The notes under the pieces were generated by a model. That model did no database searches. It worked only from the letters and a program-made list of their open reading frames with translations, and was not told the DNA's origin. A program made the translations under genes and the position numbers. From assembly GCF_019649055.1 (NCBI RefSeq), contig NW_026570246.1, positions 1,054,001 through 1,118,000 on the forward strand: a stretch of DNA of 64,000 nucleotides, given 5' to 3'. Source of the DNA: Paramacrobiotus metropolitanus. Taxonomy: Eukaryota; Tardigrada; Eutardigrada; Parachela; Macrobiotidae. Below, one piece after another: positions 11,101 through 21,359 of this stretch. Every line of letters starts with the position of its first letter. Position 1 is the first letter of the stretch.

Positions 11101-13626
11101 GTGGAAAAAGGACAAACAAATTTTCAGTCTCATTAGACCATCTCAATTCCTCCAAATCCCTGCAGGGCTTCCCAAGATAAATAATGCAAATGCCTCTTGT
11201 TAACAGCCTGGCTAATCGAAAACCCCGCGTCTCCCGCCCGTTAGAATGATTATTAATATCCATTAGAATAATAGGACAAACAACTCTTCCCAGCAAGAAA
11301 ACAGTTCTTATACCGACACAAATTGGCTAATACAGCGCCGTAGCTATCATTTAACATTAAAATAATGTTTGTACACCTGATTCGCTTTTTCCGATAAAGC
11401 ACCTTATGGCTTATGGTGTATTGATAGCATGACTGCTCAACCACGATGACACAGAAAAGTGTTTGAATTATTACGTATTCGGTATTACTAATGAATTCGC
11501 AGTACTTACGTCTTCATCTTTCGCGCTGAACGGTCCTTTTTCCGCACCGGGAAAACGGAAGAGTTCCAATACACCCACCATTTGAACGGCTTTGCTTAGG
11601 GAGAAAATAGGAGAATCGCCACGACCAGTTGCGAATCTAATATCCGCGACTGGCTTATTGCTGAACGTAATTGGCACTGCTAGTATGGCTTCGGTTTCTT
11701 CGCTGTTACAGCCGACATCCAGAACGCTGGACACATCATCAGCCTGCACAATCAGTCATGTAAAAAAACCAATCAATTGTCAGATACTGAACATCTCCAC
11801 CAAGGCGTATTACAGTTGTAACACACTACGTATAAATGTATAAGCATCAAATTTTCCAATCAACTGGGTGGAATTTTTTTCACTTGAAAAATATTTTACG
11901 TACGAGAAGCTGCAATCTCCAGTCATCCATGCGGAATACTTGGTTCGTGCGGGCAACCTGAGGTTACATAATACATAAACGATAGCCGTAATTATTAAAA
12001 ATTACCAGTAGGAAATGCAAAAGTGGTTAGGTGATCAAGTTACCAAAGCGGCAATGAACTTTCCGGTGTTAATGTCACAAATCTGCTGCATCCGAAATTT
12101 TGACACCGGAAACGAAGCCGCTGTTTCGCCATTCACCATACCGTTCCTGAAATCATCCAAATTAAGTACGTAATTAAATAACGGTAGATATGAGAATGAG
12201 GCGCTAACAGGCTAATGCGGGTTTTTTGTGCTGTAACGGATACACTGTCAATTTCTAGGATCATTTTTTATGCTCTTGCGAATATGTAAAACGGTCAGAC
12301 TGTCCATAAAAGTATCATTCCCACATAAAATATAAGACAAACTTGAATTTATCATAATGAATAAATATTTTCTTTTTGCAATGCAGTTCTCATTTGAGTC
12401 GTACGAGGATAATATTATTGTTTCAACAAAGCCGTAAGAAGTGATCCGTTACAGATCCAACCTGTAAACTGTAAATCCAATCTTTCAAATAAGCAGCACA
12501 AAAAGGCCAAGAGACGGTTTAAATCGCAGTTTTACGCAGAAATTATCCGAATTTAACTAATAAGTAACACTAAAAATTATCGGAATTCTTTACGTAACTG
12601 TGAAAAACCGGTTAACCAAATAAAGCGCTGGTTCAGAAAATCTGAACGGTGTGAAAATAAGCCGTATATCCCATGGTTGGATGTTTGGAAGGCACACTTA
12701 CAAAATCATACCTCGATGGATTTATCAACATGTTAATATTACCAAATTAATACTTACTCATAAAAAATCCGTCCTTTTACAATTACAAAAAGCACAGCTC
12801 AAAGTAATCTCAAAAGCTCTTCGTACGCCTCTGTGTTTAATTAGTACTGACCCGTCAGTTTGCTGCGATAACAAGCAATATCCGGCTTTTATTGTTAGTT
12901 TTAGTTCTACACGCCATAATACAGTAATATTTTGTTCAGTTACTAATAAATCGTTAATAAAATTAACAGTATATCACTAATACGAATATTAGGAAAAATT
13001 GCTGCTAATTAGCGCAGCACAATCACTCTGCGCAGGTTAAGTGGACTTAAATCACTTTCCTTGCAACAACCGACATCCAAAAACTGCAAAAAATCAAAAC
13101 CTAGGATTGTACTCGTAAGACGTAAAAGGAAAAACTGGATTTCTTTCCTGCCACACCACTGTTTGCCCAAAATCAATTACTTAAATTTTAGAAAACTGCT
13201 TGAAACTTCCTAACAACACTAAAAAGCGAACACTTATAATACCAAAAATCACCAAAAACTCGGTAATACTGTAAATATAATTTTAATATACCTGTTGGCT
13301 TCCGAAATCTCCTCCGGAACTACCAGGCTGAGATACTCGGCAGCATTATCCGCGACATACAAGTGGAACCCATCGGCCTCCACCAACTGCATTGTCTGAT
13401 AGGACAAATCCCAGAGAACACTAGTTACCTTGTCCGATTCATTTTGAGCATTAATGGTCGCCCGAAGAAACTGGCTGCCAGTCACGCTTTCGCTCTTATC
13501 CGTCAGCGCAAGGATCTGATGAGCTAAATCGATCTGTGAGCTAACCGAAAGATTTTTGGCAATGTACTCCTGGATGAATTCGGGATTCCTGGTCAAGAAA
13601 TTCACCACATCGTCCTCGGACGCCAT
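8149..13626 (-). CDS. PDE10: PDE10-like dual-GAF cyclic nucleotide phosphodiesterase, catalytic domain interrupted
   Basis: Family role: hydrolysis of cAMP/cGMP. Exons (minus): 13292-13626, 12044-12146, 11904-11957, 11510-11743, 10972-11022, 10842-10900, 10471-10522, 10055-10368, 9787-9901, 9336-9645, 9206-9273, 8770-9093, 8608-8688, 8377-8465 and 8149-8215; phase is kept throughout. GAF-A lies near residues 60-255 and GAF-B near 296-430 with an NKFDE-like stretch ([20 protein letters not shown]). The catalytic domain keeps HNYTH, HDLDHRG and the segment [20 protein letters not shown], closest to PDE10 among family members I can recall. The Gln pocket/C-terminal part also reads as PDE10 ([18 protein letters not shown]). 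Anomaly: exon 8770-9093 reads LKGILEQ, TGA (8794-8796), then IMEEFFEQ in the same frame; about 40 residues that should hold the fourth metal-ligand Asp (TACDL-type motif) are absent. Total is about 751 codons against about 779 in human. It could be a pseudogene, an inactive variant, or an assembly collapse. Confidence 0.85.
8794..8796 (-). other. In-frame TGA inside the PDE10 catalytic exon
   Basis: Both flanks of this TGA are in the same reading frame and both match the phosphodiesterase catalytic domain, but the residues that normally separate them are missing. A tiny GTATTC...AG segment surrounds it, far too short for a normal animal intron. See the PDE10 entry. Confidence 0.7.
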
Positions 13627-15780
13627 TGTCAGTGCAGAATATCACACACTGGCCAGACAACAGGAAAGCTACACTGTCAACATGAAATCCCGCTGCTCGT
13701 CAGCGCCTCAAACGCGAATGGAGAAGCGTCGGTGCGCGCTCTGTGCAACACCACACAATAAGCGCGATCGCAGCAAAAACAATTTCTGGATCAAAAGGCA
13801 GAGGCTTCCATGTGTCGTGGTAGATTTAAGGTAAAATGCTCAGGTTTCCCTGTGGTCGCATGTTTTAAATTCATCCACCATCCCGCTAGGCAAATGACGT
13901 CAAAATTGGATTGGGGAGCGCACAGGTGATTATTACTTGTACGAGTACATAGCACGTACGCTTGGCACTGGCTGAATGTGTGGGTGGATCGATATTTAGA
14001 TTAGTCAAATGGATGGGATTCTAGCACTATCAATATCCACATAGTCGCCAACCGGATCCTTTTTGGCAATGCCGGCAGCATCCCAGCTCGAGCGATGGAT
14101 GCGGTAACTCCTGTTTCACTATTCCCCGTCAATAATAAATGCATTTCGCATCACCGCACTTTTATACACATGAAAGCGTGATATGATTACAAATGGAAGA
14201 TCATATGCGCACCGCGCAATGATTACTTGTATTATTACAGGCGGTAAGGCTTATGGACAGCGCGCGCTTCCGTTGTCAGACAGCTGTGCAGTGCATTTTG
14301 CAATTTGCGCTACACTTTTTTGCCTGCTCTGGAATGAACGCCTGGTCAAACAAATAATCGTAAAAGGGAACCGACAATGAAGGTCGAAGAAAGAATTCAA
14401 ATTACTCACCCAGGAAATTAAAATCTTTCAACCTGGTTTCGAAACAAACATTCGAATCTCACAGCGATCGGCTTCGAAAATTTCCCAAGAAATCCAGAGC
14501 TGCACACCTCCGGTTAGCAAAGTGGAGGGAGAGATCGCCAATTACCGGTTTCTGAATTACAATGTCTTTAACTATTCTATTATTTTGCAATCTAGAATCT
14601 GCTAGTAGAGGAATTATTGCTTATGTAATATGTTTTTATAGCATATCAGTGAAATCACGCTTCACCCTCGCTTCTGCGCTATAATTACAAACGTATACAA
14701 TATATAGCTCACTCTGTCCAGGTTTCAAAAATAATTTATTGTGACATCCACGTAATCAATCTGAACACTTGCTACAACTATAATTTAGCAACTGTCGAGA
14801 TGAAGACGTTGCTTACAAGTTACAACTCGGAAATTCTCTCTGCAGACTGGATGCATGACATTTTTTACGTTTCCCTCTTTCCGCCCGGCGACCGCATTGC
14901 AGAATTACCGTACTATACAGTCTACAGTTAATGTGTATTGTGTATGCGGTTGATGATCGAACGTCTTTCACATTATATTAAAATGCAGCCAATTCGATTG
15001 CGAAATTTCCGTCCTGAAAATTTGCTTCATTTGCTAGACCCACACTCTGGCTTCTTTTACATAGAATAAAACCCTGCACGGCGACCGTGCGACGTCAATG
15101 CGGGTTGAAGACACTGATTGTTTCAGTCCAGGTATAAACGATGGAGACAGCTGGCCGGTAGCGGAAGTGCATTAGCGCACAAGGAAAAATTCGGCTCCCA
15201 ACTGGCGCCGATAACGCAGTGGTAGACCTTGGAGTGCGTAGGTGTTCAGCATACATTTGTCCAGAATGTTAGCGCGGGACATTTGTATGCTGAACGCAGA
15301 CCAGCACGAGCCAGGTACTTCAAGCGCCAAGAAAGTTTTTTAACGCGACCACGGAAGCTGCTTGTCAACTGTCACCTGTCCAGCAGTGAGGCAGTCGCAG
15401 TGGCGCAGGCAGTATACTGTAATTATACACACGTAACTGCCTCTTCGAGCGCAGAAACATCCGCCCGCCGCTTTCGCAATCCAACTTCAAGTGAGCCTGC
15501 AGTTTTTGCTATCAGCGAGACAGCGACACGTCGAACGGCAAGAATTTTAAATGGTGAGAATGAGATCTGTTTTTTGTGCTGTATGTTCTGTTTTTAACGC
15601 GTTATGTTGCGTATTTTGTTTCTTGCCTCCAGCTACCCGTTCTGTTACTCTGCCCGGCAATCGTAAAATGCGAGTTAGAAATTATGCGCTCGCATGTGAC
15701 GAGCAGACGTTGTTGTGGTTTCGCAATCATTTCGTTGCCGTGGACTTCGTTTTCTGACGGCATCGCTCACATCAGTAACT
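13627..15780. other. Intergenic region between divergent PDE10 and MFS genes, promoter-bearing
   Basis: The PDE10-like gene (minus) and MFS gene (plus) are transcribed away from each other from this 2.1 kb stretch, so both promoters should lie here. A GTACGAGTAC copy sits at 13939-13948. A plus frame of 122 codons at 15229-15597 has no recognisable family and is probably 5' leader of the transporter. I could not place a transcription start. Confidence 0.4.
15244..15295 (+). repeat. Inverted repeat, 12-bp perfect stem
   Basis: GTTCAGCATACA (15244-15255) pairs with TGTATGCTGAAC (15284-15295), and five further inner pairs are possible (TGTCC/GGACA). If transcribed as part of the MFS gene leader it would form a hairpin. 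No known RNA family is recognised. Confidence 0.55.
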
Positions 15781-18298
15781 ATGGACGGTGGTTACGGCTG
15801 GGTTGTGGTTTTGGCCACATTCCTGGTTAACGCTGTCGTACAGGGTGTGATTGCCTCCACAGGAGTGCTGCTGAATGTCCTGCTGGACCAGTTCAACGCA
15901 GGTCGAGCAACAATTGGCTGGATACCTTCGCTGCTCGGTGGTCTGCTCTTGGCAGTGGGTTAGTAGCACCGTATCGCGGGATTTGTCGTTTGACTATCGA
16001 TAAGTGGTTGCTCCTTTGTTTACTTACTGTACATTTCCGTCTGGTTTGCACAATATAGGTCCGTTCTCCAGTTATTTAATTGACAAGTCCAGCTGTCGTA
16101 CCGTGACGATTGTGGGCGCCGTGGTTGCTTCCTTTGGTTGCATTTTGAGTTCTTTTGCCACTGGAATTAATTTTCTTATTATTTCGTATGGAATTATTAC
16201 TGGTATGTCCGTATGGGTATAATCTCCGGTTACTGGTGCGGTCTAAGTATCTTACTGCATGAGTGATGAGGTGCTGTTTTCCAGGGTTTGGTTTTGGGCT
16301 GATGTATTTACCCCAAACTATTGTTTTGGCTGAATGGTTCAAAGAATCGCGTTCGACGGTAGTGCGACATAAAATTTTGAATATATTGTGATTGCAGTAT
16401 CGTTTAATCCTTAATCTATCCTTTCGTGACAGCCGTACAGATTACTGGCTGTAGTGATGTTACTGAGAGATGCAGTTGTTAATTTGTTTTATTTAAGTCG
16501 TTACGTTATGCTTTTCTTATGAAGACTCCCATAATTATGATATGATCAGTTTTTGTTATGCAACAGTTCATGATTTATGTGAATGAGAAGTGAGAATAGC
16601 GTATTTTGTGCGATATACTGTAGCAGTTAATATTTATTGTTGTATGCTTTAGGCGACGGGAATCGGTCTTTCCGGCGCAGGGTTCGGTGCTTTTATTATC
16701 CCGCCACTTGCACAACATATTCTCAAGTTATACGGATGGAAAAGCTATTTTACATTTTCCGGTATTCTCATTTCTTTGTGTTGCGTTGTTGGAATTTTAT
16801 TGCGACCAAATCCTGAACATCAGGCACAAAAACGGTTAGTGAATACTGTTTGTCGCTTAATATTTTAAACTGGACCCGGTGAGCATTAACTCACAGTAGC
16901 GAAAAGTGGACACTGGGACAGCTGTTGTGTAGTATTGTATACAGCTAATAACGGTACGACTGTCGAGATGCACTAACTCCGGTTTGTTAGTGCCGGTAGT
17001 ACTATCGAGTCAGCAGTTTAATTGAATCGGTAAATTATCGAATCGGTAAGAGCAGTTGTAACGTGGTACTAATGAGTAGCATCCAGCAAAAAATAAAAAT
17101 TAATTCTTCGTAAAATGCGTTGATTTTTGGCATGGCTTATCTCTTTCGGTTGCAGAGAAGCATTGCAAAGCAGTGGTTCTGCTGTTTCAACGAGTGGCGG
17201 AGTGGCGTGGCATTTTCTAAAAGATCCTGCTTTTGTTCTGTTCAGCTGTAGTACGGCACTATTCAGTGCCAGCTACCGGATTCCCTTTTCCTTTTTACCG
17301 GATTATGCTGTTAGACAGCTGAATACAACGAAATCCGATGCGGCGTATTTGTTATCGTATCTTGGAATCGCGAGCTTCCTGGGACGGGTGTTGGGAGGAT
17401 TTATTGGCGACCACCAAAGGCACCGCAGATTCCTTGTGTACATGTTTCTAAATGTTATGGCGGGGTTCTCAGTGGAGGCTATGGGGTTGGCGGGAAGTTA
17501 TTTCCAGTTAGCCCTGTGTTCGCTTGGTTACGGTGCTGCTTCCGGTAACATTTCCAGCACATCTGGCGTTGTAACATTTCTGGTGAATTTTGGTAAAATG
17601 TTTTTCTTAGGTGGCCGTGTCGCGCTCAACTCAATAATCCTTGCTGACATTTTTGGCCTGTCTGTATTATCGCAGACTTTCGGTCTTGTTTGCTTGGTAC
17701 AAGGAGTTTCGATATTTTTCGGAACGCCAATTGCAGGTATCTGACGTTTATAATTTGTTTATCTCATTTAACTCATTACGAGTCAATAAGAGTAGGATTT
17801 TGATGTTAGCACTCTCTGATTTTTAGTTAGCTTTGAATATCTCCTATAGTTTCTGCGTGAGCAAACGAATCACGATATTACCGGTATTTCATCGGAAATC
17901 CCATCCATTATGCAAAAATATCGCCCTTCTTATGGGCTATTGTTAGTGCGAGCAATTTATGCCACTGCTGTGTGTTTACTAATATTGTTAATTCTCTATG
18001 CAGTGCCTTGCGTAAGACTTATGCGTGATGTTATATAAATATCCCTTGTAATAATAAGGTACTGTCGGTTATCAGGGTGGTTAGCGGATATTTTTGGTAA
18101 TTATCGCACATCGTTCATTATCTTCGGCACGGGAATGCTATCGTGTGCGTCTGTGCTGTCCTTTATACCGTCCAATCGACGATCTCACATCAGTAATTAC
18201 ACTGAGCGACGCAGTAAGTATCCTTCAAATTGGTTCTTTTTAAAATTAGCGAAATTTGTTGGGCTCTACCTTCGTCATTGCAGTCAGCTGGTTGCTGA
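15781..18298 (+). CDS. Monocarboxylate transporter-like MFS protein (SLC16 family)
   Basis: Twelve-helix major facilitator of the MCT/SLC16 type, expected to co-transport a monocarboxylate or related acid with protons across a membrane; the substrate cannot be read from sequence. The start is the ATG opening MDGGYGWVVVLATF, the family's TM1 signature. Exons: 15781-15958, 16059-16202, 16285-16358, 16653-16834, 17156-17544, 17611-17736 and 18076-18213, all phase-compatible. Other landmarks are the TM4-5 block GFGFGLMYLPQTIVLAEWF, the second-half start LKDPAFVLFS, the loop SFLGRVLGGFIGD and a last helix FIIFGTGMLSCASVLSF. About 410 residues precede the last donor (GTAAGT after 18213). The C-terminus is ambiguous: using the acceptor ending at 18287 gives a stop at 18296-18298, while the acceptor ending at 18283 continues in frame into the downstream sulfatase. 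Reading through the intron would stop at 18437. Confidence 0.88.
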
Positions 18299-18300
18299 GG

Positions 18301-20716
18301 ATGCTCCCCTTCGTTATTATACCCCTTTTACTCGGAAACACACCGACTGTGGTGCGTGCAACACGACAAGTCGTATCTCCCGCGCCACCCAACATAATAA
18401 TTATCGTTGCGGACGACCTGGTATTGTGCAACTCTAAATTTAATGCTGAATTGGTTTTTAAAATTTGGTACTTGTAGGGCTGGAATGATGTTAGTTTTCA
18501 TGGCTATAAAGAGATTCCCACACCAAATCTGGATAAATTGGCAGCGGAAGGAATTATTTTGAACAGCCATTATGCGCATTACATGTGTACGCCATCTAGA
18601 GCGGCTTTAATGACCGGAAAATACTCATTTCGAACCGGTATTGTGCTTTGGACAATGGTCGTGTTATTACTGAGCTGTTTCCTCTGCGCTGCCAGGTTAC
18701 ATTCTTGTTCTAGGACTGCAGCACTATGTATTACGAGCTGGTGAACCTCGAGGATTACCACTGGAGGAGAAACTGTTCCCGCAGTACATGCGTGAACTGG
18801 GATATTCCACTCATCTAGTTGGAAAGGTGCGAATCGTTTCTTTCCTGAAATATTCCTTGCTACATTGTTTTTGGCCGTGTCGAAGTTTTCGCATTCCTGT
18901 CATTAAGTTAATCCACGTAATTCTTTTAATTTGCAGTGGCACCTTGGTTATGCTAGGAACGAGATGACCCCCAGTAAGGAACATTTAACTAGTATTAGTC
19001 ATTTCTTTATCGGAATCACATGTTGGTATAAAATTTATATGCAACCTGAGCTTTATTATGTATGTTGTAATATCCTGTTGCAGCTTTCCGGGGCTTTGAT
19101 TCATTTTTTGGATATTATACCGGATATGTGGATTATTATAACTATACTCCGACAGCAGTCAGCGCCGGATACAGCGCATTTGACATGTGGGATGGGTTAC
19201 AACCGGCAAAAGCATCGAAAGGACAATATGCAACCAATTTATTTACCCACCAAGCAATAGAAAGAATTCGCGAGCATAACAGTGACCGCGTACGTCATAC
19301 TCCATATTTTTGGCTCCTTATTGCTGCATTGCAATATGAGTTGCATGGTCTCTTCCTGATTTAGCCACTGTTCCTGATTTTATCCCATCTTGCGCCTCAC
19401 TATGCCAACGAGGATGATCCCGTGCAAGCTCCCAAAGAGTACATTGATAGATTTCAACACATCGCCCACGAAGGTCGACGGAAGTATGCTGGTTTGTTCC
19501 CTTCCCCGTTGTCACCATCTCGCTGATTCTTCATCGACTGTCATTATTTGTTTCGTACTTTGTTGCAGCAACCGTTGCGGTTTTGGATGATGCTGTCGGG
19601 GAGTTGGTCGAGGCGCTGAGCGAAAAAAAGCTGTTGGAGAATTCGGTTATCTTGTTTTCTTCGGATAATGGTGGAGCCGGAGCCGTGGAAGGGATACACT
19701 TTGGGCCCCCATCGAGTTTCGCCAGCAACTGGCCGTTGCGAGGAGCGAAAGCATCACAGTAAGATATCGGGATTCGAGCTCACATTGTGTAGCTTTAAAA
19801 ATTTCAGTCTGTGCCACCGCACCTTTAGTTCTTTCTGATTAGCGATTCCTTTGTATCTCACACCTTAACCTGCAAAATTGTAATCCGCTTTTTGCAGATT
19901 TGAAGGAGGCGTACGTGTAGCGAGCTTTATCTGGAGCCCATTACTTAAGTCCGTTAAGCGAGTGTCCAGCGAACTGTATCACATAACGGACTGGTTATCA
20001 ACCTTTTACCGGCTGGGAGGAGGTATACCGTTGAGGAATATGGATGGCTTGGACATTTGGGACTCGTTGAGTCATGCTACTCCGTCGCCCCGTACTGAAA
20101 TCGTTCTGCAAATTGATCCCGTATGGAAAGAATACGCCATAAGACTGAACCAGTATAAACTGGTGTGGGGATCAAATTTACGAAATAACAATCGGATTGA
20201 CGATTGGTAAAGATCAACTGATTAGCTTATAAAGCGTATTTAGGTTCTGTCGTTTTCAGAACAAGATCGAATTGCTGTACTGAGATTATTCGGTATAGGT
20301 TTAATACTAGAGTTCCTTAGGGTAGTAAATGCATGTGCGTGTGTTGTTACTGTTGCTAAAATTTGGAAACTGTCGTTTTTAGCGAACAGGGTATTTAATC
20401 GTGTTGTTGTTTTAGGTACATACCGGAAACAGGGATCCAAGAGAACCTCGTTGTTGATAGTCCCGGTGCGTTAAGCTGTGGTCAACTGAAGAATGACAGA
20501 CCATGTGATGCCAGTGTTGCACCGTGCTTGTTCGACGTTGTTCAGGATCCCTGTGAGTACAATAACTTAGCGGAACAGTTGCCCGATGTTGTGGATCTGT
20601 TATTGGGCAAAATACGGAAATACAACGCCACTGCAGCAATCTCCCAGAATGTGCCCTTGGATCCCAAAGCAAAAGCGTCGCTTAATAACGGACTGATGCA
20701 GCCATGGCTGCATTGA
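18301..20716 (+). CDS. ARSB: Arylsulfatase B-like sulfatase, intact copy
   Basis: Type I sulfatase of the arylsulfatase B/I/J group; the family removes sulfate from GalNAc-4-sulfate glycans in lysosomes or outside the cell. ATG at 18301 begins a hydrophobic leader ([12 protein letters not shown]). Exons: 18301-18420, 18478-18637, 18714-18826, 18937-18973, 19084-19289, 19365-19491, 19569-19758, 19898-20206 and 20416-20716, giving 520 residues (human ARSB 533). Active-site landmarks are all present: IIVADDL metal Asp pair, [18 protein letters not shown] with the Cys (about residue 77) that becomes formylglycine, [28 protein letters not shown] and EGGVR. The C-terminal [16 protein letters not shown] is typical. 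The first intron is 57 bp. The ATG is only 2 nt past one predicted stop of the upstream transporter. Confidence 0.93.
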
Positions 20717-21359
20717 TTAATTGTTTTGTATTGGAGTTTTAACATTTCGTGATCGCATATGCTCTCTGTGAAACAAGTATAATTTTTCGATGTGCTCAAT
20801 TTGGAGTGATGTTTTTTTATTTGTATAAGAATTTTCATGAGTGCACAAATGATGGCTTTTGCCTATCGAAAGGCATTCTGAGATTTCTTGGCACATCATG
20901 ACGATCGTATGCCACTCAAAAGAAGAAATTCGAAAAACAGCAGAATGGTTTTGTTTTGTCTGCATTGTTGCATGCTTAATGCGAAACTACGAAAACACAC
21001 TTTTTTCCTGTTCGCTTCTGTTGGCACGATGAGCCATTCTAGCTGTTTAACAATCAAATAAGTATCCATAATGCATGAAGCTTGCGGTCTCGCTACAAAG
21101 TTCGGTAAAGCCCTACCGCACAGCTGGAGGCATTGTAGATAACGAACCAGCTTTTGTTCACTTTTTTGGTAAAAAAGCTTGCTGTGTGTAATTTGCACAT
21201 GATGGATGTGATCATACGCCAATTAGGAATTTCCCGCTCTAATTACAAACCTTTCTTACTTGTTCTACATTTTTTTTGAGTGCATCAACGAGAAATTTCT
21301 TGTCTTATTACTCGTAAAACCTTTCTTTCTGGCAAAATTGTATTAAGAGAAAAAGCATT
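20717..21359. other. Intergenic spacer between tandem sulfatases
   Basis: 643 bp between the stop of the first sulfatase and the ATG of its tandem copy. No gene, repeat or RNA recognised; it should contain the 3' end of the first and the promoter of the second. Confidence 0.4.

Noticed and set aside
15229-15597. 122-codon plus-strand open frame before the MFS gene
   Set aside because: No recognisable domain; likely transcript leader of the transporter whose true start MDGGYGWVV is at 15781.
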